Source: Myxococcales bacterium
GTDB lineage: Bacteria > Myxococcota_A > Polyangia > Polyangiales > Polyangiaceae
NCBI GenBank assembly: GCA_020430845.1
Contig: JAGQJA010000191.1
Location: 1 to 43,549, forward strand
Direction: 5' to 3'
DNA length: 43,549 nt
In this document: positions 23,792 to 31,676 of the stretch, piece by piece
How positions within the stretch are numbered: the first letter of the stretch is position 1
Layout: every line of letters starts with the position of its first letter
Notes under the pieces: generated by a model
What the model was told of the DNA's origin: nothing
Databases searched by the model: none
What the model saw: only the letters and a program-made list of their open reading frames with translations
Made by a program: the position numbers and the translations under genes

Positions 23792-25186
23792 TCAGGGCTT
23801 GGCGGGCTCGGCGCAGCCCGCGTCGGGGTGCTTCTCGAGGTACGCGCCGAGGCCGTCCCACAGCGCGCAGACCATACGCTCGCCCATGATCTCGTCGCCC
23901 TGCTTCTTGAGGTGGATACGGTCGCGCTCGGCGAGTCCCTTCTTGATGAACTCGAGCATCGACGCGTCGCCGCCCATCGCCTCACGAAAATCCCAGAAGG
24001 CCGCCGCGTTCTCGGCGGCCACGGTCTTCATCGTCTTCGACAGGGTGACGATGCGTCCCTCGGTCTTGGTCGCGCCGTCGGGCACGTGGTCAGGCGGCGA
24101 CATGAAGAGGAACGGGACCCCGGGCCGCACCTTTCGGAACGCCGCGACGAGCTCCTTGGCGTGCTTTCGGTTGTCCTTGTCGGTGCCGAACATGTTCGTG
24201 CCGAGGTGCACGATCACGAGGTCGTAGGCGCGCCGCGCGAGCTGCGGATCGCGCGTCTCGGGCCGAGGAAAGAGCATCTGCTCGAGGTTGAGCGCGCCCG
24301 TGCCGAGCGAGTCGACCTGGATGCTCTTCGGCTCGCGCTCGAGCACCATGCCGTAGAGGCGCACCGGGCCGTGCCCCTTGATCACGACGCGCAGCTCGTG
24401 CGGTCCGTCGGTCGTGTCCACCCGCTCGAACCCGGCGTCCCACGCGTCGGCGCGCGTGTCGACGGTGCGCAAGAACGTCTTGTCGAGCTCGAGGTCGAAG
24501 CGACCGCCGTCGGGGCGCTTGGCGAAGTAGACGTCGAAGCGGCTCACCGTCTTGCCGATCTTGGCGGCCTCGCGCTCCGTCGTCGAGATCCACGCGGCGG
24601 CGCCGACCGTCGCGCTCTCGGAGGCGATGTTGGCGAAGCCGTACTGGCCGTCCTTCACGCGCATCGTCGACGTCGCGATCTGACGAAAGAGCTTCCACTT
24701 GCCGTCGTGGTGGACGTCGTTGTGGCTGTACCACTCCCACGGCTGCGAGAGGGCGACGTAGCCGTGCCCGCCGTCGCCGAAACGCGCCTGCAGGATGCGG
24801 CGCATGTGCCCGGTGAGCGCGTCGGCGGTGAGGTTGCTGTCGCCGTACATGCCGATCCTGACGTGCTCGGTCGCCTTGCCGCGCGCGAGCGCGAGCACAC
24901 GATCGTAGAAGGGCGCGAGCGTGTCGTCCGGGTCGACGAGCGCGGGGATGTCGGCGGCGAGGATGCGCTTGTCGCACGTGTACGCGGCGACCTTGGCCTT
25001 GTCGACGGGCGGGCACGCTCCGGCCGTGGGCGCGGCGCTCGGTCCGGCGTCGAGCGCGGCGGCGCTCACGACGCTCGAGGAGGCGGGCTGCGCGGGTGGG
25101 CGCTCGTCGACGGGCGGCGCCTTCTTGCAGGCGGGCGCGACGAAGAGCAGCGGGGCGACGAGCAGGGAGAGCGGTGTGGCGCGCAT
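23792..25186 (-). CDS. SGNH/GDSL hydrolase lipoprotein
   Basis: 464 residues. A lipoprotein signal peptide ends at APAC (Cys20), followed by a Pro/Ala/Ser linker to about residue 57. SGNH motifs: block I GMYGDSN with nucleophile Ser117, the FGDGGHGYV segment, VHLGTNMFG (block III, Asn) and DRIHLKKQG (block V, Asp422 and His425 by my count). A beta-sandwich-like insert lies in the middle. Such exported SGNH enzymes often remove or transfer acetyl groups on wall or surface glycans; the exact substrate cannot be read. The ATG shares one base with the stop of the cNMP-binding gene upstream (TGATG), so the two are probably co-translated. Confidence 0.88.
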   Translation of the reverse strand: MRATPLSLLVAPLLFVAPACKKAPPVDERPPAQPASSSVVSAAALDAGPSAAPTAGACPPVDKAKVAAYTCDKRILAADIPALVDPDDTLAPFYDRVLALARGKATEHVRIGMYGDSNLTADALTGHMRRILQARFGDGGHGYVALSQPWEWYSHNDVHHDGKWKLFRQIATSTMRVKDGQYGFANIASESATVGAAAWISTTEREAAKIGKTVSRFDVYFAKRPDGGRFDLELDKTFLRTVDTRADAWDAGFERVDTTDGPHELRVVIKGHGPVRLYGMVLEREPKSIQVDSLGTGALNLEQMLFPRPETRDPQLARRAYDLVIVHLGTNMFGTDKDNRKHAKELVAAFRKVRPGVPFLFMSPPDHVPDGATKTEGRIVTLSKTMKTVAAENAAAFWDFREAMGGDASMLEFIKKGLAERDRIHLKKQGDEIMGERMVCALWDGLGAYLEKHPDAGCAEPAKP

Positions 25187-26073
25187 CAGGACGGGGTGAA
25201 GGGACCGCCGGGCTTCTTGGCCGGGATCTCGTGGCGCACGCGCTCGGCGCGGCCCATGCGCTCGAGCACGTCGAGCCGCTTGGTGGTCTCGGCCCGCATC
25301 GCGCCGAGCTCGCGCAAGAGCGTCTCGATGCCGACCTCGTTCTTGAGGTTCACGCGGAAGTCGGTCTCGGCCGTCGCGCGATCCTTGGCAGACTGGCGGT
25401 TCTGGCTCATGACGATGAGCGGCCCCTGCAGCGCGACGAGGACGGCGAGGAAGAGGTTGTAGAACTGGTACGGGTACTCGTCGAACGGCACCCACTTGTT
25501 GGCGGCGGCCCAACCCACCGAGAGGATGAGGAGCGCCGAGATGAACGCCCAGCTCCCGTTGAGCTCGGCCACCTTGTCGGCCATCCGCTGACCCCACGTG
25601 AGGTTGTCCTCGAACTCCTTGACGACGTCGCGCGCGGCGCGCTGGCTGAGCATCGCGTTCGTCTCGCGGAGGCGCTCGGCCATCTCGGAGAGGATCGCCA
25701 TCGCGGCCGTCTTGGAGCGGCCCAGGTGATCGCTGAAGTCCTCGCGGGTCAGCTCGAGCAGGATGGTGTCGACGGCCGCCTCCACGCTCGCCGAGCGCGG
25801 TTTGTCGTCGAAGAGCGACAGCTCACCGAAGTACTCGCCCGTCCGGACGTCCTTGAGGACGACGCGCGGATCCTCGGGGGTCGGCCCGGGCAAGAAGATC
25901 TGCACGGCGCCCGAGAGCACGATGTACATGCTCGAGCCGGCGTCGCCCATCTCGAAGACCGTCTTGCCCGCCTCGAACTTGCGCTCGGTGAGGCTCTTCG
26001 ACAACGCGTCGAGGTCTTCGGGCCCGAGGGTGTCGAAGAGGGGGATCTGGGCGAGGAGCTCGGAGTGCAGCAT
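25186..26073 (-). CDS. Cyclic-nucleotide-binding / DUF1003 membrane protein
   Basis: 295 residues. Residues about 8-125 form a cNMP-binding domain ending in the phosphate-binding cassette GEYFGELSLFDDKPRSASVEA, in which Gly, Glu and the Arg-Ser-Ala triad needed for cyclic nucleotides are kept. Residues about 155-280 are a DUF1003 domain with two membrane helices (SWAFISALLILSVGWAA and FYNLFLAVLVALQGPLIVMSQNRQ) and the family motif MSQNRQ-x-x-x-D-R. The combination suggests a membrane protein gated or tuned by cAMP or cGMP. Start ATG 26073. Divergent from the MFS transporter; upstream of and overlapping the SGNH lipoprotein gene. Confidence 0.92.
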   Translation of the reverse strand: MLHSELLAQIPLFDTLGPEDLDALSKSLTERKFEAGKTVFEMGDAGSSMYIVLSGAVQIFLPGPTPEDPRVVLKDVRTGEYFGELSLFDDKPRSASVEAAVDTILLELTREDFSDHLGRSKTAAMAILSEMAERLRETNAMLSQRAARDVVKEFEDNLTWGQRMADKVAELNGSWAFISALLILSVGWAAANKWVPFDEYPYQFYNLFLAVLVALQGPLIVMSQNRQSAKDRATAETDFRVNLKNEVGIETLLRELGAMRAETTKRLDVLERMGRAERVRHEIPAKKPGGPFTPS

Positions 26074-26172
26074 CCGCGACGTTGATGCTCGCCGGACAGG
26101 GCCCGACGCGCAAGCACCTCATGCCCGATGCTCCGTTCTCGGCCGGCGGGCGCCGTGTTATGCCCGCACGCG

Positions 26173-27573
26173 ATGCCTGGTTGGGTCCGCGAGCTCCTCC
26201 CGATTCTGATCCTGCTCGCGGTCATCGCCGCGGTCATCGCGCGTCTGCCGCGCACCGGGGTCGAGCACTCTCCGGCCTTCCGGCGGCGACGTTTCTTCAA
26301 CTGGTTCCCGGTGGGGCTCACGTACGCGTTCCTCTACATGGCGCGCTACAACCTCAACGCCTGCATCGGGCCGGTGTTCGACAAGTCCCAGTTCGCGTCG
26401 ATCTACTTCTGGGGCACGCTCACGTACGGCTTCTCGTTCGTGATCAACGGGCCGCTCGCCGACAAGATCGGCGGCAAGCGCACCATCCTGCTCGCGGCGG
26501 GCGGGAGCCTCGCGGCCAACGCGGGCATCGGCCTGGTGGTGCTCGGCGCGCTGAACGGCAAGACGGTGCCGGCCGACGCGCGGGCCGGGCTCGTGCCGAT
26601 CCTGTCGTTCCTCTACGCGCTCAACATGTACTTCCAGAGCTTCGGCGCGGTGTCGATCGTCAAGGTCAACTCGGCGTGGTTCCACCTGCGCGAGCGCGGC
26701 ACCTTCGGCGGCATCTTCGGCATCCTCATCTCGCTCGGCCTCTACTTTGCGTACGACTGGTCGAGCTTCATCCTCAAGGCGACGAGCCCGGCGTGGGTGT
26801 TCTTCGTCCCCGCGGCCATCCTCGGGCTCTTCTTGCTGCTCGACGTCGTGTTCGTGCGCGACACACCCAAGCTGGCCGGCTACGACGACTTCGACCTCGG
26901 CGACGCGTCGAGCGGGGACACGGGCGAGCGCCTCCCCCTCTGGGAGGTGGCCAAGCGCATGGCCACGACGCCGGCGATCATGACGATCGCGCTCGTCGAG
27001 TTCTGCAGCGGCTACCTGCGCAACTCGATCCTCCAGTTCTACAAGCCGTTCGCCAAGGACACCGGCCGCGCGGCCACCGACTTCGTCTTCAACCACTGGG
27101 GCATGCTCAACTGCGTCGCGGGCATCTGCGGTGGGGTCATCGCGGGGCTCATCAGCGACCGCGTGTTCGGGTCGCGGCGCGGCCCCGTCGCCGCGGTGCT
27201 CTACGGGCTCATGACCGTGGGCGCCGTGGCGATGTTCGGGCTCTTGCCCACGGGCGCGATCGGTTGGGCGGTCGTCGTGATGTCGCTCGCGATCATCGGC
27301 GTGCACGGGATGCTCTCGGGCACCGCGAGCATGGACTTCGGCGGCAAGCGCAATGTGGGCGTCGCGGTCGGGATCATCGACGGGTTCGTGTACCTGGGCA
27401 CCGCGCTCGAGGCGCTCGTGCTCGGACGCGTGCTGCCCAAGGGCGACGCCGCCCGCGACCCGAGCAACTGGTGGACGTGGCCCGCGGCGATGCTGCCCGC
27501 CGCGCTCATCGGCCTCGCCCTCGCGAGCCGCGTGTGGAACGCGCGCCCCCAGGCCAAAGAGAAGACGGCGTAA
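26173..27573 (+). CDS. MFS transporter, organophosphate:phosphate antiporter (OPA/GlpT-like) family
   Basis: 466 residues from ATG 26173 (an in-frame ATG at 26128 would add 15 unlikely residues). The protein has a first helix, a linker, then RFFNWFPVGLTYAFLYMARYNLN, closely resembling the OPA family start (R-Y-x-x-N near helix 1). About 12 hydrophobic segments in total, with the loop GPLADKIGGKRT, the MFS motif between helices 2 and 3, and its counterpart DRVFGSRRGP in the second half. OPA transporters exchange glycerol-3-phosphate or hexose phosphates for phosphate; the actual substrate here is not determined. The extra N-terminal helix is unusual for GlpT/UhpT. Confidence 0.9.
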   Translation: MPGWVRELLPILILLAVIAAVIARLPRTGVEHSPAFRRRRFFNWFPVGLTYAFLYMARYNLNACIGPVFDKSQFASIYFWGTLTYGFSFVINGPLADKIGGKRTILLAAGGSLAANAGIGLVVLGALNGKTVPADARAGLVPILSFLYALNMYFQSFGAVSIVKVNSAWFHLRERGTFGGIFGILISLGLYFAYDWSSFILKATSPAWVFFVPAAILGLFLLLDVVFVRDTPKLAGYDDFDLGDASSGDTGERLPLWEVAKRMATTPAIMTIALVEFCSGYLRNSILQFYKPFAKDTGRAATDFVFNHWGMLNCVAGICGGVIAGLISDRVFGSRRGPVAAVLYGLMTVGAVAMFGLLPTGAIGWAVVVMSLAIIGVHGMLSGTASMDFGGKRNVGVAVGIIDGFVYLGTALEALVLGRVLPKGDAARDPSNWWTWPAAMLPAALIGLALASRVWNARPQAKEKTA

Positions 27574-27696
27574 GTCGCTGTAAACATAGCTCATTCTGAC
27601 GCGTCCGGTCGCGTGTCACAGTCCGCGCCGCTCGCCCGACGGAGGAGTATCGCGCCCGCCAAGGCGCCCCCCTCCCCAAAGGTCGAACCCGAGCGC

Positions 27697-28245
27697 ATGA
27701 ACCGACTGCTCCGCCCCCTGATCGCCGTCGCCCTCACCCTCGTCGCGCCGTGCGCGTCGCACACCGCGGCCGCCGCCCCGACCCGCGCCAGCGCCGACAA
27801 GATCACGCGGGTGCGCATCGCCAAGCAGGCACACTCGCTCGAGCTCTTCGCGGGCGATCGCCTGGTGGCCAGATACAGCGTCGCGATCGGCCCCGGAGGC
27901 GCCGGGCCCAAGCTGCGCGAGGGCGACAAGGTCACGCCGACCGGGCGCTACCACGTGGTGAGGCACCAACCCTCCCGGTACAAGACGTTCTTGCGGCTCG
28001 ACTACCCCAACGCGACCGACCGCGCGCGGTTCGCCAAGCTCAAGCGAGAGGGGCAGCTCCCTCGGAGCGCGAGCATCGGCGGCGACATCGGCATCCACGG
28101 ACCGCCGGTCGACATGGACCCCTTGACCAAGCCGCTCCTCAAGCGCGTCGACTGGACGCTCGGCTGCATCGCCGTGAACGAAGACGAGATCACGGAGATC
28201 TCGTCGCGGGTCGCCGACGGCACCGTGGTCGACATCGACGACTGA
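27697..28245 (+). CDS. L,D-transpeptidase (YkuD domain), exported
   Basis: 182 residues from ATG 27697, chosen because it opens a classical signal peptide (MNRLLRPLIAVALTLVAPCA to about residue 27). The YkuD catalytic region is complete: GDKVTPTGRYHV, GIHGPP (catalytic His) and DWTLGCIAVNEDEI, with nucleophile Cys in TLGC (Thr where Ser is more usual, an accepted variant). L,D-transpeptidases make 3-3 peptidoglycan cross-links or attach proteins to the wall, in the periplasm. A strong GGAGGAG at 27641-27647 is too far from this ATG to serve it. Small single-domain form. Confidence 0.92.
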   Translation: MNRLLRPLIAVALTLVAPCASHTAAAAPTRASADKITRVRIAKQAHSLELFAGDRLVARYSVAIGPGGAGPKLREGDKVTPTGRYHVVRHQPSRYKTFLRLDYPNATDRARFAKLKREGQLPRSASIGGDIGIHGPPVDMDPLTKPLLKRVDWTLGCIAVNEDEITEISSRVADGTVVDIDD

Positions 28246-28314
28246 CGGGGCCGGCCGGGTCCTCGGCGCGACATCCCCGCGTGCAGTCGAGCGCCGGGCC
28301 GCGCTGGTGGTACG

Positions 28315-29544
28315 ATGCCTGGGGTGAGGGCGCGTTCGACAGCTGGCCTCGTCGCGGCCGTGAGCCTCACGCTCGCCGCGGGCGTGTGGGCTGCGGACTG
28401 CACGCAGCCGACCGAGCTCATCGTCCGCGTCCGGGCCACGTCTTGCGAGGACGTCACGAGCACGACGATCACGGTGGGGACCCGCACGTCCGTCGACGAG
28501 CGGCCGCCCTCGGCCTCGCGCACGGCCTGCGACCCGTCGTCGGGCGAGATCGGCAGCCTCGTGCTCGTGCCGAGCGGGGCCGAAGACGGCGAGGTCTATG
28601 TCCGGGTCGTCACGGGCATCCGCGTCTCGGCCGAGACGTGCACGGCCCCTGCGTTCGCAGGGTGCGTCGTCGCCAAGCGCAGCTTGCGCTACGTCCGCGG
28701 TCAGAGCGTCATCGTCGAGGTCACGATCGACCCGCAGTGCCGAGACGTGCAGTGCGGGCCCGGCGGGACGTGCTCGGGCGGCCGCTGCGTCTCCGACGAG
28801 GACGGAGGTGCGCTCGTCGACGGAGGTGCACGAGACGGATCGGACGGGCCGGCGGACTCCGGGCTCGACGCCGACGCCGCCGTCCCGGTCAAGTGCGAGG
28901 ACGTGTGCGACGCGGGGACCTGCGTGTCGGGCCGCTGCGAGATCACGTGCACGGCCGCGAAGTGCGCGCAGGGAGCGACGTGCCCAGCGGGCGTCCCGTG
29001 CAAGGTCTCGTGCCTTGCAAACGACAGCTGCCCAGGCACGATTCGGTGTGTCGGCGCCACGTCGTGCGACATCCGGTGCACCGGGGACCGTACGTGCGAG
29101 AAAGTCGAGTGCGACACACCCGGCCCGTGCAACGTGGAGTGCAACGGCAACACGAGCTGCGGCACGGGCGTCGTGTGTCGCGGCGCGTCGTGCGATCTCA
29201 CGTGCGATCGCAACGACTCGTGCCCGGGCACCTTCGACTGCAAAGCCACAGGCCGCTGCAAGGCCGACTGCGACGGAGACCGCGCGTGCGAGGGGCTCGT
29301 CACCTGCGCGGCGGCCACGTGCGACATCCAGTGCAAGCGCAACGGCACGTGCAAGGGCGGCGTGCGCGCCGACGCGGGCACCTCTACGGTGCGATGCGCG
29401 GGCGATCGTATGACGTGCGAGGGCGACGTGCAGTGCGTCGGCGGATCGTGCGCCGGCGGGTGCATGGGCATGGCCTGCATGAACAGCTTCTGCTGCGACG
29501 CGGGCACGTGCGACGCGGGCGGCCTCCGCGTCGGCTGCCCGTAG
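28315..29544 (+). CDS. Secreted Cys-rich protein with a shared N-terminal domain
   Basis: 409 residues with a signal peptide (about residues 10-27, ending VWAAD). Residues about 28-165 form a domain that also begins the lipoprotein at 37118-38410: matched pieces are C-x-APAFAGC/APTFGPGC, VVAKRSLRYV/IVARRSLRYV, LVLVPSG/IVVVPSG and the closing CGP-G-TC. An Asp/Gly/Ala linker follows, then about 215 residues with some 45 cysteines in short repeating spacings (C-D-x-x-C, N-D-S-C-P-G-T). Such tails recur in myxobacterial proteins, some of them mis-annotated in databases. Probably disulfide-bonded and outside the cell. Function unknown. An alternative GTG start lies 9 bp downstream. Confidence 0.8.
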   Translation: MPGVRARSTAGLVAAVSLTLAAGVWAADCTQPTELIVRVRATSCEDVTSTTITVGTRTSVDERPPSASRTACDPSSGEIGSLVLVPSGAEDGEVYVRVVTGIRVSAETCTAPAFAGCVVAKRSLRYVRGQSVIVEVTIDPQCRDVQCGPGGTCSGGRCVSDEDGGALVDGGARDGSDGPADSGLDADAAVPVKCEDVCDAGTCVSGRCEITCTAAKCAQGATCPAGVPCKVSCLANDSCPGTIRCVGATSCDIRCTGDRTCEKVECDTPGPCNVECNGNTSCGTGVVCRGASCDLTCDRNDSCPGTFDCKATGRCKADCDGDRACEGLVTCAAATCDIQCKRNGTCKGGVRADAGTSTVRCAGDRMTCEGDVQCVGGSCAGGCMGMACMNSFCCDAGTCDAGGLRVGCP

Positions 29545-29553
29545 CCGCGCGCG

Positions 29554-31593
29554 TCACCCCAGCTCGCGGGCGATCTCGGCGAGGAGCGACGCCTCGCCCT
29601 CCGACGGCTCGGTCGCGAGATCGAACGCGGGCGCTGGAGCGCTGGGCCGGCGGGCGCCGACGACGTGCAGGCGAACGTGCGCGCGCTCGAACGCGCCGAA
29701 TCGATCGCGCGCGCCGAGGAAGAGCGCCGTGAGATCCGGTCCGACCGAACGACGCGGCGCGGGCCGCTGCTCGACGACGCGCCCGCTCGAGAGGCGCGCG
29801 CGATACCCCGCGATGCGCTGGTCGGCCGGATCGCGCCAGCACGGGGCAGCGCCGGGCGCACCGTCCGCGAGCCACTTCGACACGGTGAGGTCTGTCGAGG
29901 GCGCGCTGCCGAGGCCCAGCGTCAGCCCTTCGGCGCTCGCCGCGCGCTCGAGCTCCGCGAGCGTGACCGCGCCGTCGACGTCGGCCAAGAGGCTCGCGCG
30001 GTCGATCACGACGCGCGCTCCGGCCGGGCTCGCCGGGTCGACGGGCGCGTCCGAGCGAGCGCGCGACGTACCGGCAGGGAGCAGGTTGCCCGGGTTCATG
30101 ATCCCGGCCGGGTCGAAGGCACGCATCAGCGCCGTGACGCAGGCGATGCCGCCGTCGCCGAGCTCGTCGCGCATGCGCGGAGCCTTGGACCGACCGACGC
30201 CGTGGTGGTGCGCGATGGTGCCGCCCGACGCGACGACGGCGGCGAGGGCGGCCTTCCACGCGCGGTCGTAGACCTCCTCGCACGCGGCGTCCCACGGGCT
30301 CGCCGAGGCGCGCGCGGCCGAGCCGGCGAACGAGAAGTAGATGCAGCACCCGTCGGGGTACGCGTGGCTCATGTGCGCCATGACGAACACGTGCTCGCCG
30401 AGCGCGCGGCGCACGCCGTCGTACATCGCGCCGAGCTTCGACCACGGCGCGGCGACCTCCATCGTGTCCGAGAAGAGCCCGCCCATGAAGACCGGCGCCT
30501 GCCGGTAGCTCACCGAGTAGCGGTGGAGCATCCACTTGCGCGCTGCCCCCTCCCCTTCGTAGCGACCGCCCGCCTCCTCGAGGATGCGACGCGCTTCGGT
30601 GGAGTCGTGATCGGGCCTGTCGCCCTCGCCCTCGAAGATCACGACGAGCAGCGCGGGCCCGAGCGCGCCCGACAGCGGACCGTCGACGAGCTCGTTCATC
30701 GCGCTCGGCACCTTGAGCAGCGATCGCAGCGCGGCGGCGCCGAGCCCAGGCGCGCGTGGGGCCCGCGTGTCGCCGTGCGCCTTCACAGAGCCGCGTCGCG
30801 CGAGCATCGCGTCGAACGGATCGTACAAGCGCGCGACCGCCGGGCGCAGACCCGCCTGGAACACGGCGCGCATCCCTTCCCAGCCCGCCTCCGTCGTCGG
30901 AAACGCGTACGCGGCGAACGCGCGCGCGGTCGGGTGATCGTGCAGGCGCAGCGTCGCGCTCGTGACGACGCCCATCGTGCCCTCGCTGCCCACGACGAGC
31001 GGCACGAGGCTGGGCCCGCCCTCGCGCGCGCGCACGGTCACGACGTCGCCGTCGCCCGTGACGAGCTCGAGCGCCAGCGCCATGTCCTCGATCTTGCCGT
31101 ACTTTCCGGAGCACTGCCCCGCGCTCCGCGCCGCCACCCAGCCGCCGACGGTGCTGCAGAGGATCGACGACGGGAAGTGCCCGAGCGTCAGGCCGCGCGC
31201 CTGCAGCTGCTCCTCGAACGGCATGCCCATCTGACCGGCCTCGACCTCGAGCACGTGCCCCTCGGCGTCCAAGCGGCGCCATCGGTCCATCTTCTTGAGA
31301 TCGAGCACGACGGTGTCGACGTCGGGCAGCACGCCGGCGCACACGCCGCTGCCCGCGCCGAAGGGGACGATCGGCGCGCCCCGTTCCTTTGCCCATCGGA
31401 CGATGCGCGAGACGTCGTCGGTCGTCTCGGGCCAGACCACGCCGGCGGGCTTGTGCTCCGGCGCGCGGCCGGCGCGGACCTCGAGATGATGCCGAGGCCA
31501 GAGATCTCTCGCATACGCGACGCGATCGGCCTCCACGCTCGAGGTGCGAAGGCCGGGCGCCGCGGTGAGGAGGCTCTCGAGGGGCGAGGTCAT
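29554..31593 (-). CDS. FAD-linked oxidase, alkylglycerone-phosphate-synthase-like, with extra C-terminal domain
   Basis: 679 residues from ATG 31593. Residues about 35-215 are a PCMH-type FAD-binding domain (PFGAGSGVCAG, HFPSSILCSTVGGWVAA, GKYGKIEDM). The C-terminal catalytic part has DTMEVAAPWSKL and TIAHHHGVGRSKAP plus DPAGIMNPGNLLP, all matching alkyldihydroxyacetone-phosphate synthase, which makes the ether bond of ether lipids. About 160 further residues follow, in which TDLTVSKWLADGAPGA and a GGG-poor strand pattern recall a second, shortened FAD-binding fold without its nucleotide loop. Ether lipids are known from myxobacterial development, so that role is plausible; D-lactate- or glycolate-oxidase-like activity is the alternative. 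Confidence 0.85.
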   Translation of the reverse strand: MTSPLESLLTAAPGLRTSSVEADRVAYARDLWPRHHLEVRAGRAPEHKPAGVVWPETTDDVSRIVRWAKERGAPIVPFGAGSGVCAGVLPDVDTVVLDLKKMDRWRRLDAEGHVLEVEAGQMGMPFEEQLQARGLTLGHFPSSILCSTVGGWVAARSAGQCSGKYGKIEDMALALELVTGDGDVVTVRAREGGPSLVPLVVGSEGTMGVVTSATLRLHDHPTARAFAAYAFPTTEAGWEGMRAVFQAGLRPAVARLYDPFDAMLARRGSVKAHGDTRAPRAPGLGAAALRSLLKVPSAMNELVDGPLSGALGPALLVVIFEGEGDRPDHDSTEARRILEEAGGRYEGEGAARKWMLHRYSVSYRQAPVFMGGLFSDTMEVAAPWSKLGAMYDGVRRALGEHVFVMAHMSHAYPDGCCIYFSFAGSAARASASPWDAACEEVYDRAWKAALAAVVASGGTIAHHHGVGRSKAPRMRDELGDGGIACVTALMRAFDPAGIMNPGNLLPAGTSRARSDAPVDPASPAGARVVIDRASLLADVDGAVTLAELERAASAEGLTLGLGSAPSTDLTVSKWLADGAPGAAPCWRDPADQRIAGYRARLSSGRVVEQRPAPRRSVGPDLTALFLGARDRFGAFERAHVRLHVVGARRPSAPAPAFDLATEPSEGEASLLAEIARELG

Positions 31594-31620
31594 GGCGCGC
31601 CCATCGTACGCACAAAACGA

Positions 31621-31652
31621 CGAGCCCCGCGGGACGTATCCCACGGGGCTCG
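31621..31652 (-). terminator. Rho-independent terminator of the protease-like gene
   Basis: A near-perfect hairpin: 9-bp stem CGAGCCCCG/CGGGGCTCG, a C-A mismatch, then GGGA/TCCC with loop CGTA. On the minus strand it is followed by TCGTTTTGTG, giving a short U tract. It lies 25 bp beyond the stop of the gene at 31677 and before the start of the flavoprotein gene. Confidence 0.85.
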
Positions 31653-31676
31653 GTCGGGTCTATCGCTCAGCCGATG

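Noticed and set aside
27641-27647. Strong ribosome-site-like GGAGGAG upstream of the L,D-transpeptidase.
   Set aside because: No ATG, GTG or TTG follows at a usable distance; the signal peptide begins at ATG 27697, 49 nt further on.
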